A DNA stretch of 25,309 nt, taken from positions 1 through 25,309 of IMG/VR virus record IMGVR_UViG_3300020469_000240. One strand, written 5' to 3'. A program made the translations under genes and the position numbers. The notes beneath the pieces were generated by a model. It did no database searches. It saw only the letters and a list, made by a program, of their open reading frames with translations, and was not told the DNA's origin. Positions 10,401 to 16,872 of this stretch are shown here, piece after piece (position 1 is the stretch's first letter; the number at the start of each line of letters is the position of its first letter). The DNA is from a virus.

Positions 10401-12320
10401 TTATGACCTTGTGATGGTTCCATTAGAGTAACTAGAGGTGACTTTATATCCAATTCCAGATATTTGCTTTCCAGAAGATATTGTGTCTCTCACGATATTT
10501 ATCTTAGTATTTGAGATGTCTAATTGAAGGTAAATATCCTTCAATCCAATAATATCATTGGATTCTGGGTATGCTTGTATTTCAACCACACCAGATGCAC
10601 GAGAAGTTCCCGTTATATTAATAGTATTGATCATAATTTCACCTTTTACATAATCAACAGTTCCTGCAGAAGGTAAAACCACTGGTGGAGCTTCATCAGA
10701 CAATTCAGTTAACTGAACTACAGCAATATCACCTGTTTTTCCATCTGAATGTGGAAGATCAGTAAAATACAAAGTATTTAAATTACCAGAAATAGTAAAT
10801 CCAGTACTTTTTATGTTTTTACCCTTAGGGTTTACATGGAAAGCATTACCAAAGCATAATTCATACTGAGTAGAGGCATTAAACACTGGTTTTAAGTCTC
10901 TTCTTATAATTAATCTAGTAATATTTGATGTAATTGCATTATTTGTACCATCTATAACTTTTAAAGCATCAGAATATTTAAATCTACCGCCAAATGCATT
11001 TAAATTAGTAGATTTTCCATAATTTGTTAGAGAATTACTAACTTGAGTCCTAAGACCATCAATATCACTGTATATATTTGAGTTAAAGTAGACAGAAGTG
11101 TCAAGTTCAATGTAAAGTATCTTAAGATCAACTATTCTTTGGTTAATTCCAGCAATAGAATAGCTTTTTAATCGATCTAAGATTTGTACTTTAGTAAAGT
11201 CGGACAAATATGTGGAATTTCGAGGTTTTACACTTAGTACAACAGTACCAAACTCAGGTGGATCCAATTCTTCACCACCAATAACGGAAACTGACTCTGC
11301 ATCTGGGAATACACTCTGTATAATACCTTCGTAATCCCTTGCTGTAACCGCCCTGTACTGTGATGAATAGACTCTAGGCGCAATATACTTAATTGAGTCA
11401 ATATCTTCTATCTCACCGCCTCCTTTGGCAGTTTGAATAGTACTTATAGTAGGAGTTATAGAAGAAGCAAGAGGAGAATCAGCATCATCTACAGCATCTC
11501 CACTGAATGAGAAGAATTTACCATCATTTCCATCCTTTCCATCAGTAATAATATAGCTAACTTCGATTACATCACCATTATCAAGTTTCTTACCAAACAA
11601 TCCATCACCAAATATCAATTCATACTTCTCATCTTTAATTTCTTGTATAAGATAGATGTTTGATTTAGCATCTAAGTTAATAATATTGTCAACCTTAGAA
11701 TATTCTAGTCCAGAACTAGATCCAGACTTTCTTACAAAGACTCTAATTGATGCAGTATCTATAAATGAGTTGTCTAAAAGGAATTTTTGATCTAAACTAG
11801 CATTTACTGTAAAGAATTTCTTTAAAAGAGTACCTTGGTATATGGTAACATTTCTAAATTCAGCAGTTCTTGGTGGATTTACTAAAATACTGCTTCCAGT
11901 GTCTATTGGACTACTGACAGTTATGTCTTCTGGAATAGAAAATGTGTAAGAAGTGTTATTTTTTGCTCCAACACAGACTAATCCTTTTCTTAGTTTAACA
12001 GTATTACTGTTTCCGTTGAACTTAAAGTCGAAATTTATGATAGCTTCTGCAGATTTACGAGATCTAGGTACATATCCTATGTTTCTTGCTAAAGAAACTA
12101 CATTTTCTCTCAAAGTTGCTGAATCCAAGAAGGATTCATTGACAACCATGTTGCTATTAAACGCTGAAATATAAGTATTGTACGCTAAAACATCAATTAG
12201 AACCGACATATTCGATCCTTCAAAGTCAAAATCAGTAAAATTACTGTTTGCTCTGAGATAAGAACGAATTTGAGCCTTAATTTGATCAAAATCAAGGTTA
12301 GTAAACTTGGTTACGGGCAT
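10401..12320 (-). CDS. 6: Baseplate wedge protein gp6
   Basis: 639 aa, close to T4 gp6 (660 aa). The N-terminus has the gp6/gpJ-like pattern: FTNLDFDQIKAQIRSYLR, then FDFEGSNMSVLIDVLAYNTY and a VVNESFLDSATLRENV stretch. gp6 dimers form the ring that links the six baseplate wedges to each other and to gp25 and gp53. The ATG is preceded by AGGTAAAAAAA, whose AGG belongs to the last codons of gp25, so the two genes are probably translationally coupled (5-nt gap). The stop lies 6 nt before the giant gene. The gp25-gp6 order is conserved in T4-like cyanophages. It is probably transcribed from the late promoter upstream of gp25. Confidence 0.93.
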   Translation of the reverse strand: MPVTKFTNLDFDQIKAQIRSYLRANSNFTDFDFEGSNMSVLIDVLAYNTYISAFNSNMVVNESFLDSATLRENVVSLARNIGYVPRSRKSAEAIINFDFKFNGNSNTVKLRKGLVCVGAKNNTSYTFSIPEDITVSSPIDTGSSILVNPPRTAEFRNVTIYQGTLLKKFFTVNASLDQKFLLDNSFIDTASIRVFVRKSGSSSGLEYSKVDNIINLDAKSNIYLIQEIKDEKYELIFGDGLFGKKLDNGDVIEVSYIITDGKDGNDGKFFSFSGDAVDDADSPLASSITPTISTIQTAKGGGEIEDIDSIKYIAPRVYSSQYRAVTARDYEGIIQSVFPDAESVSVIGGEELDPPEFGTVVLSVKPRNSTYLSDFTKVQILDRLKSYSIAGINQRIVDLKILYIELDTSVYFNSNIYSDIDGLRTQVSNSLTNYGKSTNLNAFGGRFKYSDALKVIDGTNNAITSNITRLIIRRDLKPVFNASTQYELCFGNAFHVNPKGKNIKSTGFTISGNLNTLYFTDLPHSDGKTGDIAVVQLTELSDEAPPVVLPSAGTVDYVKGEIMINTINITGTSRASGVVEIQAYPESNDIIGLKDIYLQLDISNTKINIVRDTISSGKQISGIGYKVTSSYSNGTITRS

Positions 12321-12325
12321 TTTTT

Positions 12326-12718
12326 TTACCTAGTTGCCTCTAAAATGAAGTTAAATGTTTGAAGTGGAGCAGATTGCCCTACAATTTCATATGTAATAAC
12401 CAATTCAAACTCATTTCTGTCAGGATTGGGGTTTGCTTCTACTATGATATTATCAATTCGTGGTTCGTATGTTGCTAAAAGACTTTGTACCTCTCTTGCA
12501 ATAACACCTCCAGTAGCAACATCACAAAAACCAAATAGAAGATCATAAACATCTGATCCTATATCGTCATAAAACCGTTCTTTAGTTCTGGTTTGTACTA
12601 GATTTCTCACCGAGCGCATAATAGCTCTCTCGTTTTTCAAGACATTTAAGTCTCCAGTTACAGGATTAGGTTGAAAATCGAGGGTTATGTCTTTATATCC
12701 TCTAGATTTAGCCGCCAT
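12326..12718 (-). CDS. 25: Baseplate wedge protein gp25 (GPW/gp25 family)
   Basis: 130 aa, against 132 in T4. It shows the GPW/gp25 family (PF04965) pattern: NERAIMRSVRNLVQTRTKER near residues 28-48, then a DIGSDVYDLLFG segment and a C-terminal VEANPNPDRNEFELVITYEI strand pair. gp25 nucleates sheath and baseplate assembly next to gp6 and is lysozyme-fold-like in related injection systems. It is first in the late operon gp25-gp6-giant gene. There is no clear Shine-Dalgarno; the ATG lies about 20 nt after the start predicted for the TATAAATA late promoter at 12746-12753. Confidence 0.93.
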   Translation of the reverse strand: MAAKSRGYKDITLDFQPNPVTGDLNVLKNERAIMRSVRNLVQTRTKERFYDDIGSDVYDLLFGFCDVATGGVIAREVQSLLATYEPRIDNIIVEANPNPDRNEFELVITYEIVGQSAPLQTFNFILEATR

Positions 12719-12745
12719 TAAAGAATTGGCAATACATGTCAGGGT

Positions 12746-12753
12746 TATTTATA
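12746..12753 (-). promoter_or_regulatory. T4-type late promoter upstream of gp25
   Basis: The minus strand reads TATAAATA exactly, the T4 late consensus recognised by sigma gp55 with the sliding clamp. A start 6-7 nt downstream gives a leader of about 20 nt before gp25. The box sits inside an inverted repeat with arms AGGGT at 12741-12745 and ACCCT at 12753-12757, so the motif is the loop of a short stem. I did not notice another exact copy in the window, but I did not search it exhaustively. Confidence 0.75.
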
Positions 12754-12763
12754 CCCTATTTTC

Positions 12764-13141
12764 TCAATTCCAACGAGTGACTACTAATTCTATACTATTA
12801 TCATCCATTTCCCACTCTTCTGCAACCTGCCAACCTTCTTCTTTCATAGTATTATGTACAGTCATTCTTGCATATTGTTGAGTTACCTTCTCAATAAACC
12901 TTTTTGGTGGAATAGGACTTTTCCAAGTTTGTATATCAGCTACCAATTCATACTCTGTACCATTCCAACGAAATCCTATATCATTACCTATTGATATATC
13001 TACCTGTACTTTCTCATGGTTATGACCAATAGGGTTAATTAATAGTTGATCCTCCTGTACATCATACTGAAGGATCTCTAGTGCTTCGAGCAAAGCGGGT
13101 TTTTTAGTTATCTTAGTCTTTATCGTACTGAAGTGTGACAT
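12764..13141 (-). CDS. DUF1257 / Ycf35-like protein
   Basis: 125 aa. It begins MSHFSTIKTKI, the signature start of DUF1257 (PF06868; Ycf35 in algal plastids and cyanobacteria). It continues with NDIGFRWNGTEYELVADIQTW, here about residues 53-73, then FIEKVTQQYARMTV and the family-typical QVAEEWEMDDNSIELVV.RW ending. The length is full for the family. The function is unknown; it is a soluble protein of oxygenic phototrophs. The start overlaps the stop of the DUF2997 gene by one base (TAATG), so the pair is translationally coupled as in cyanobacterial genomes. It was probably acquired from a cyanobacterial host. Confidence 0.88.
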   Translation of the reverse strand: MSHFSTIKTKITKKPALLEALEILQYDVQEDQLLINPIGHNHEKVQVDISIGNDIGFRWNGTEYELVADIQTWKSPIPPKRFIEKVTQQYARMTVHNTMKEEGWQVAEEWEMDDNSIELVVTRWN

Positions 13142-13347
13142 TAGCAGCCTTCTGAATCGTGTACATAATCCTCAACAGGTTCTGTCTCATAGAATGCAGG
13201 AGTAAACTCCCTAGTCAATACATTACCTAGCTCATCTTCTACACTCTCAGTAATCTTTAAGCATTGGTCACCAACTGCACCATATATCTCTGCAGTTACA
13301 TTTCCATTCTGTTGAATGGTATACTTGACTGTTTGCTGTTTTGCCAT
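13141..13347 (-). CDS. DUF2997-like small protein, partner of DUF1257
   Basis: 68 aa. VKYTIQQNGNVTAEIYGAVG, then DQCLKITESVEDELG and TREFTPAFYETEPV, match the DUF2997 (PF11211) pattern of an N-terminal beta hairpin, G.C...T, and a C-terminal TPEYYE-like motif. In cyanobacteria this family is typically next to DUF1257, as here. The two reading frames overlap by one base. A near-late-promoter box lies about 20 nt upstream. The biochemical role is not known. Confidence 0.75.
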   Translation of the reverse strand: MAKQQTVKYTIQQNGNVTAEIYGAVGDQCLKITESVEDELGNVLTREFTPAFYETEPVEDYVHDSEGC

Positions 13348-13368
13348 AACTAAAAAAGCGAGTGTGTG

Positions 13369-13376
13369 TTATTTAG
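13369..13376 (-). promoter_or_regulatory. Possible late promoter for the DUF2997-DUF1257 pair
   Basis: The minus strand reads TCTAAATA at the 3' end of the 49-aa gene, 7 of 8 matches to the T4 late box. A start 6-7 nt downstream gives a leader of about 15 nt before the DUF2997 ATG, similar to the gp25 layout. It overlaps the stop codon of the upstream gene. A single mismatch in an AT-rich genome makes this tentative. Confidence 0.35.
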
Positions 13377-13522
13377 AACTGTTTAGGATGTGTAATTACA
13401 TCTCCATGTATCTCACCAATGTCATCTATATGTGCATGGTCTATATCAACATGCAGACCCTTTTCATAGAAGTCTGCAATTCTCTCTAGTGCATTTGCAA
13501 TGCGAGTCAAATCATCACTCAT
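13373..13522 (-). CDS. Small hypothetical protein, 49 aa
   Basis: The frame begins MSDDLTRIANALERIADFYE, an amphipathic helix with heptad-like leucine/isoleucine spacing, followed by a His/Asp-rich half (HVDIDHAHIDDIGEIHGDV) that could bind a metal. The start overlaps the stop of the 64-aa upstream gene as ATGA, which supports coupled translation and this start. I do not recognise a family. It is the last gene of the glycosyltransferase cluster. Confidence 0.7.
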   Translation of the reverse strand: MSDDLTRIANALERIADFYEKGLHVDIDHAHIDDIGEIHGDVITHPKQF

Positions 13523-13713
13523 GGTTTTCCTGTTTTTATCTGTGTCTCTAGTATAGCGTCTCTTATAACAGTTTTCAACTGTCTTAACTTTTTCTTCCCA
13601 AGTCCTGCTCTAGTATCGATCTTTACCTTTACCCAGTATACTCCTGCTAATACTAACAGAAATGGAATTGCTTCTGCCCAAGAGATGTCATTCCATGCTT
13701 GTACTACATTCAT
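13519..13713 (-). CDS. Small membrane protein, 64 aa
   Basis: One predicted transmembrane helix (AEAIPFLLVLAGVYWVKV, about residues 14-31) is followed by a basic tail (KKKLRQLKT) that would face the cytoplasm. It overlaps both neighbours by four bases (ATGA at each end), so it lies in a coupled chain. There are no catalytic motifs. The family is not recognised. Confidence 0.75.
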   Translation of the reverse strand: MNVVQAWNDISWAEAIPFLLVLAGVYWVKVKIDTRAGLGKKKLRQLKTVIRDAILETQIKTGKP

Positions 13714-13853
13714 CTTCCTTGACCTCTATAAGCTTTACGAGCCGAGTTTCGGGCGGTAGGGGAATATTTGGTATTCTTACCTTGTCCCTGTCGAGTCTTC
13801 TTTGGAGTCGTTTGAATCTTGATCCCTGTCGAGGATACTACTATCTTTGCCAT
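13710..13853 (-). CDS. Small basic hypothetical protein, 47 aa
   Basis: It begins MAKIVVSSTGIKIQT and continues as a Lys/Arg/Gln/Gly-rich tail with repeated TRQGQGKNTK and YRGQGR elements, so it may bind nucleic acid or act as a structural decoration. I chose the internal ATG at 13853 over one at 13901 because the added 16 residues look random. It overlaps the upstream 77-aa gene by 77 nt in another frame and the next gene by ATGA. No Shine-Dalgarno is visible. The sequence style is familiar from cyanophages but no function is known. Confidence 0.65.
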   Translation of the reverse strand: MAKIVVSSTGIKIQTTPKKTRQGQGKNTKYSPTARNSARKAYRGQGR

Positions 13854-14010
13854 TGTATGTTGAATGTGAAATAATATTTGGATGTGGATACCCAGTGTCA
13901 TAATAACACTGAGATAGCTCCACTATTTTATCGAGGAATGCATCCTCAGAGAGACCTGTGTAGATCTCTCCTCCTTCGATGGTTATATTATATAACTCGT
14001 TGCTTTTCAT
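13777..14010 (-). CDS. Hypothetical protein, 77 aa
   Basis: The conserved-looking core is YNITIEGGEIYTGLSEDAFLD, followed by QCYYDTGYPHPNIISHSTYN: a short beta hairpin, a helix and a Cys/Tyr/His-rich loop. The last 25 residues are an Asp/Ser-rich tail that overlaps the 47-aa gene in another frame. The start overlaps the end of the glycosyltransferase by 23 nt, with a weak AGGG before the ATG. Function unknown. Confidence 0.65.
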   Translation of the reverse strand: MKSNELYNITIEGGEIYTGLSEDAFLDKIVELSQCYYDTGYPHPNIISHSTYNGKDSSILDRDQDSNDSKEDSTGTR

Positions 14011-14746
14011 GCCCTACACGGATACGAGGGTCACACCAGATGTCAAATCCTGCTTCGAGAGCATCTAGACAGAAGGAGACATCCTCTCCACACATGTCTT
14101 GTACCTCTCCACTTTCAAAGACTTGCATCTTAGGTGCAAACCAAGGATACTTCATCTCTTTATGTTCCCATACACCATGCTTGATAAGAACCCAACCGAA
14201 TCCAGTGTAATCGACTGTAAATGGTTTCTTACGCTTAGACATGGTTTCACCAGTCTCATGATTCATAACTCCTCCGTTATTACGGAAGTTATCCTCATCG
14301 AGCCAGTGAGCAACAGAAGTAGTTTGACCATCTTCTGTCATATACCAACCTGCAGCAATATCTTGATCCATAAGGACTAGTTGTAAGAACTTAGGAGTAT
14401 TGAATACAATGTCACTATCAATCCATAACTGATAATCATATTGCAACTTACCATCCCAAGGTATCTGATCTGGTCCTCTTAAGACATTTGCACCAAGGCA
14501 CTTGCATCTAGCAAAGTTTACCATTGATGAGTAGTCTTGAGATATTTGTATACTAACTCCATGTTGAACTAAGTCAAATGCGAGTTGTACAAAATTCTTA
14601 AGGAAGACATATGAACAACCACGACCAGGCATACAAAAGACAATAGACTTGCCCTTTAGTATCTCCCATGCTTTATCGTAGTCCCATTCTTCTTCCGCAT
14701 TTCTCTTAGGCGGGTTTTTCGCCTTAACCGTAAATCCTTTAGCCAT
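13988..14746 (-). CDS. Glycosyltransferase-like protein (GT-A type)
   Basis: 252 aa. After a basic N-terminus, KSIVFCMPGRGCSYVFL (about 33-49) starts a nucleotide-sugar-binding fold. WIDSDIVF (108-115) carries the DxD metal motif (D110-D112). TGFGWVLIKHGVW (181-193) and CGEDVSFCLDALEAG (219-233) with a following RVGHE (243-247) match the late acceptor/metal-ligand motifs of GT-A glycosyltransferases. It probably transfers a sugar from a nucleotide donor, to virion protein, modified DNA or host envelope; the target cannot be read from the sequence. It is first in an operon with four small overlapping genes and is driven by a good sigma70 promoter at 14769-14797. Confidence 0.78.
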   Translation of the reverse strand: MAKGFTVKAKNPPKRNAEEEWDYDKAWEILKGKSIVFCMPGRGCSYVFLKNFVQLAFDLVQHGVSIQISQDYSSMVNFARCKCLGANVLRGPDQIPWDGKLQYDYQLWIDSDIVFNTPKFLQLVLMDQDIAAGWYMTEDGQTTSVAHWLDEDNFRNNGGVMNHETGETMSKRKKPFTVDYTGFGWVLIKHGVWEHKEMKYPWFAPKMQVFESGEVQDMCGEDVSFCLDALEAGFDIWCDPRIRVGHEKQRVI

Positions 14747-14768
14747 AATGTTTTACTTGGACATCAGT

Positions 14769-14797
14769 ATTATAACAGATTATATATGCTTAGTCAA
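14769..14797 (-). promoter_or_regulatory. Sigma70-type promoter for the glycosyltransferase operon
   Basis: On the minus strand TTGACT (14797-14792), 17 nt, then TATAAT (14774-14769). A start near 14762 gives a leader of about 16 nt before the ATG at 14746. The -35 box overlaps the stop codon of the upstream 55-aa gene. A host-type promoter suggests early expression with host RNA polymerase. Confidence 0.75.
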
Positions 14798-14961
14798 TAC
14801 GACCCCTCGGATATGTCATCTTCTTCTACTTTAACTATGCGTAATTCGTCATACTTATTAACTCTCTCTTTAATTTTTTTAATCAACTGCTCTTCATCGA
14901 GGTTAATTAAATCCCCTACTGGATAGTTGTGATCATCGTAAACATGGAAAGTAGTGTTCAT
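14794..14961 (-). CDS. Small hypothetical protein, 55 aa
   Basis: The reading frame starts MNTTFHVYDDHNYPVGDL and continues with an acidic/basic helix (LDEEQLIKKIKERVNKY) and an acidic end. The start overlaps the stop of the upstream AbrB-like gene as ATGA, which supports both. Its own stop lies in the -35 box of the next operon. No recognised family. Confidence 0.7.
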   Translation of the reverse strand: MNTTFHVYDDHNYPVGDLINLDEEQLIKKIKERVNKYDELRIVKVEEDDISEGSY

Positions 14962-15122
14962 TCTTCGTCAATGTAAAGACCGTTATCTGTAAGTGTTATA
15001 CTAACTTCTGTATCTTCATACCAGTTGAGTTCATTGACATATGACTCAGGAACTGCTATAATGTATTCATTGGTTACATTATCGACTCTTATGACTGTTT
15101 GGAATTTATCTGATTTTTTCAC
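14958..15122 (-). CDS. Small AbrB/SpoVT-like protein, 54 aa (GTG start)
   Basis: The frame is open from a stop at 15168 and contains no ATG; the best start is the GTG at 15122, giving KKSDKFQTVIRVDN and then NEYIIAVPESYVNELNWYED. The pattern P-[ED]-x2-[VL]-x-[ED]-L-x-W-x-[ED]-[GD]-x-[ED]-[VL] resembles the swapped-hairpin AbrB/MazE DNA-binding fold, although homology is uncertain at this length. The stop overlaps the next ATG (ATGA). It lies downstream of a consensus promoter at 15394-15422 with a long untranslated stretch between. An alternative non-ATG start (CTG or ATA) further upstream is possible. Confidence 0.6.
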   Translation of the reverse strand: MKKSDKFQTVIRVDNVTNEYIIAVPESYVNELNWYEDTEVSITLTDNGLYIDEE

Positions 15123-15393
15123 AATATGCGTGGACTGACCTATGATTTTATATATCAGAAATTTTTTTTATAGATTGATATCACGAAGTCGATCTGGGTC
15201 GTTTATAGCTTATGAACTAGGAACCCTATTAAAACACGCATCACGCCACACCACGATAACACATAATACGCAAAACACTGTCCCTAATTGTTAATCAGTG
15301 TGTCACACAGTTCTTATTACTTAAGACTGCCAATTATAATACTCGTTGTTACTTAGAGTGTCATGATTACCTCATAGTTTGTGTTACCTTAGT

Positions 15394-15422
15394 ATTATAA
15401 CATGATACTCACAGACTGTCAA
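15394..15422 (-). promoter_or_regulatory. Consensus sigma70 promoter inside the gene-free region
   Basis: The minus strand reads TTGACA (15422-15417), a 17-nt spacer, and TATAAT (15399-15394): a perfect match to the host vegetative consensus. The predicted start is near 15387. Downstream are only tiny frames (MR*, MTL*) before the GTG-started gene at 15122, so the transcript would have about 265 untranslated nucleotides. Confidence 0.8.
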
Positions 15423-15648
15423 CAACTGTGTGTGTCTTATGTTTATAACAACTGCATGATAATCTGATGGACTGTGTGTTACAAACTGTGTATCCCCTAT
15501 TTGACATTGTGGGATCCTCATGTTACGCTCGCTTAGTCAACATCATAATGACACGATTAGACCCCTTAGAGTATCATTTAGTGGACACACAGTAAGAGAC
15601 ACTTAACACGCAACATAGTTTATTTAAGTATTTAAAAGAAATGCGTAG

Positions 15649-15685
15649 TTATCCACAAAAGTGTTAATAACTGTGGAAAACACTT
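15649..15685. repeat. Opposed DnaA-box-like sites within an inverted repeat
   Basis: TTATCCACA at 15649-15657 (plus) is a canonical DnaA box. TGTGGAAAA at 15672-15680 is the reverse complement of TTTTCCACA, the cyanobacterial-type box. A perfect 7-bp inverted repeat, AAGTGTT (15659-15665) and AACACTT (15679-15685), brackets the second site. AT-rich DNA (15619-15640) lies next to it. Possible origin or DnaA-titration site; chance occurrence is possible. Confidence 0.4.
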
Positions 15686-15716
15686 GTTGTTACATAGGCA
15701 TGAAATCGCTGAGATC

Positions 15717-15989
15717 TCACTGTATATCTGAATACCTATGTTCTTGCGCCTGGTACATACTTAGTGTGGAATCTTCTGTGGAATTGTTGTTAACAACTAA
15801 CTCACAATCTTTCCAGTGGTTAGTATAAACTAGCATTGCTACTTTACAGGTTGGATGTAAAGAATGTCCACAAGTTGTTGGTCTTTCACTAACACAAAAG
15901 GTGATGTAATCGTCACAAACAAATTGTACATCACCTATAATATTGTCATAGCTAATTGTTAACCCGATCTGGAAGTCCTCTCTCTGCAT
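15717..15989 (-). CDS. Hypothetical protein, 90 aa
   Basis: The beta-rich core IGLTISYDNIIGDVQFVCDD, then YITFCVSERP and HPTCKVAMLVYTNHWKDCEL, contains five cysteines and could be a small metal-binding or OB-like domain. The C-terminal 20 residues are polar and disordered-looking. The start overlaps the upstream gene by 31 nt; no internal ATG before the conserved-looking part offers a better choice. The gene is the last before the gene-free region. Family not recognised. Confidence 0.65.
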   Translation of the reverse strand: MQREDFQIGLTISYDNIIGDVQFVCDDYITFCVSERPTTCGHSLHPTCKVAMLVYTNHWKDCELVVNNNSTEDSTLSMYQAQEHRYSDIQ

Positions 15990-16153
15990 GATACTAACTG
16001 GTGTAAGGTAGTTGATAATAAATCGTCAACATGTGCAGGTAGTTGTTGACTATCAGTCTTCCAGACTTGCTGGTATTGTAATAAGATAGCGTGAACAAAT
16101 GACACTTGGTTGTGTGATAGTTCCACTGTGTAATTAGATGTTTTAGATCTCAT
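15959..16153 (-). CDS. Hypothetical protein, 64 aa
   Basis: Mostly helical. ELSHNQVSFVHAILLQYQQVW resembles the helix found in many small phage proteins of unknown role, followed by a second helix VDDLLSTTLHQLVS. It overlaps the next gene by 31 nt and starts 9 nt after the stop of the 50-aa gene upstream. GAGGA lies about 13 nt before the ATG, rather far for a Shine-Dalgarno. Function unknown. Confidence 0.65.
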   Translation of the reverse strand: MRSKTSNYTVELSHNQVSFVHAILLQYQQVWKTDSQQLPAHVDDLLSTTLHQLVSCRERTSRSG

Positions 16154-16162
16154 TTAGTGTTG

Positions 16163-16315
16163 TTAATCCTCATGTGATTGTTTATAATCTAGGGGCGAAA
16201 TCGGGCGTGACTCGTTGTTACCCACATTTTGCATTAATTCCTCTGGGTATAACTCAAAGTACCTCTTAATCTCTTCGTAGTTAGTGATAACAACTGGTGA
16301 AGGATTAGTGTTCAT
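16163..16315 (-). CDS. Small hypothetical protein, 50 aa
   Basis: The frame reads MNTNPSPVVITNYEEIKRYF, then ELYPEELMQNVGNNESRPIS, and is short and helical in the centre. The ATG is preceded by TTTTATTATTATCTT, the AT-rich Shine-Dalgarno-less leader shared by several genes in this window. It is first in a three-gene cluster after a terminator-like hairpin. Family not recognised. Confidence 0.6.
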   Translation of the reverse strand: MNTNPSPVVITNYEEIKRYFELYPEELMQNVGNNESRPISPLDYKQSHED

Positions 16316-16365
16316 AAGATAATAATAAAAGGGGATAGATTAGTGTGTGTTGAGTAATAAGAATA

Positions 16366-16384
16366 AGGGGGAAATGATCCCCCT
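16366..16384 (-). terminator. Hairpin terminator after the 98-aa gene
   Basis: A perfect 7-bp stem AGGGGGA/TCCCCCT with a 5-nt loop begins 4 nt after the stop of the 98-aa gene. On the minus strand it is followed by TATTCTTATT, a weak T-rich tract. It is probably an intrinsic terminator or a 3'-end stabiliser. Confidence 0.6.
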
Positions 16385-16388
16385 ATTG

Positions 16389-16685
16389 TTAACACTCTTC
16401 TATAACATGTAACTCGAAGTCAATAACATTTATATCCTCACTCATAATGTTAATTAGTGAGTGCAATTGCTTCTGTCCGTTACTATAAATGTTGAAATGT
16501 ACGATGTAGTCATTAACACTAACTGGATCTACAATTACATCATCTTGTTGATATTTAGAGATGAAATTGTCAATCAATGTGTTAGCTACTGACACGAACG
16601 CTATTTCACATTTAGCGACATATCCTTCAAAGAAGTTTATATCTTTTGCCAATCTTTCAGGCGTTAAAGAAGATTTTCTACCCAT
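16389..16685 (-). CDS. Hypothetical protein, 98 aa
   Basis: A basic N-terminus (MGRKSSLTPERLAKD) precedes a long helix (INFFEGYVAKCEIAFVSVAN) and an alternating hydrophobic C-terminal half (DYIVHFNIYSNGQKQLHSLI). A good GGAGAG Shine-Dalgarno 6 nt before the ATG lies in the last codons of the 36-aa gene upstream, so the two are coupled. A hairpin follows the stop directly. No domain recognised. Confidence 0.75.
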   Translation of the reverse strand: MGRKSSLTPERLAKDINFFEGYVAKCEIAFVSVANTLIDNFISKYQQDDVIVDPVSVNDYIVHFNIYSNGQKQLHSLINIMSEDINVIDFELHVIEEC

Positions 16686-16688
16686 TAA

Positions 16689-16799
16689 TTACTCTCCTAC
16701 AAGTTCATTTAGGACTGCTAATACATCATTTCCAGTTTTAGCATCTTCAAAGAATGACTCTAGGTCAATGTTAACGAAAGGAACGGATTGCAAAGACAT
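16689..16799 (-). CDS. Small hypothetical protein, 36 aa
   Basis: The frame MSLQSVPFVNIDLESFFEDA continues to NDVLAVLNELVGE. Its last codons supply the Shine-Dalgarno of the next gene, 3 nt away. The ATG follows TCTTATTATT, the same Shine-Dalgarno-less leader seen at other starts here. A promoter-like TATAAA lies about 37 nt upstream. It is short, so confidence is moderate. Confidence 0.55.
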   Translation of the reverse strand: MSLQSVPFVNIDLESFFEDAKTGNDVLAVLNELVGE

Positions 16800-16835
16800 A
16801 ATAATAAGAAATCGTACAAAAATACCCCTGTTATG

Positions 16836-16868
16836 TTTATAGTCCCACAGAGGTGATTGGGGGGACTA
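16836..16868 (-). promoter_or_regulatory. Inverted repeat overlapping a -10 box (36-aa/98-aa operon)
   Basis: On the minus strand a perfect 7-bp inverted repeat TAGTCCC (16868-16862) / GGGACTA (16846-16840) with a C-rich loop runs directly into TATAAA (16841-16836). It stands just after the stop of the 115-aa gene. It could combine transcript 3' end, operator and promoter. No -35 match is visible. Confidence 0.45.
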
Positions 16869-16872
16869 AATG

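Larger units (their letters stand above)
15170..15716. other. 547-base gene-free region with promoter and possible structured RNA
   Basis: No reading frame longer than a few codons with a plausible start lies on the minus strand; I examined the plus strand less closely and saw no gene there. The region is rich in TGTTAC, ACTGTG and GTGTGACACAC words and in short palindromes. It contains a consensus leftward sigma70 promoter (15394-15422), a second TATAAT on both strands at 15333-15340 without a -35, and an inverted repeat with two DnaA-box-like sites (15649-15685). In a genome this compact, such a gap suggests a functional RNA, an origin or a control region. Confidence 0.6.

Noticed and set aside
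14099-14380. Plus-strand frame of 93 codons opposite the glycosyltransferase
   Set aside because: The minus-strand gene has clear GT-A motifs and codon structure; the plus frame has none and no promoter.
15501-15529. Plus-strand TTGACA as a rightward promoter
   Set aside because: The hexamer 17 nt downstream is TACGCT, a poor -10, and no plus-strand gene follows.
15618-15632. TTAAATAA on the minus strand as a late promoter
   Set aside because: Two mismatches to TATAAATA and only a 12-codon frame follows; too common in AT-rich DNA.
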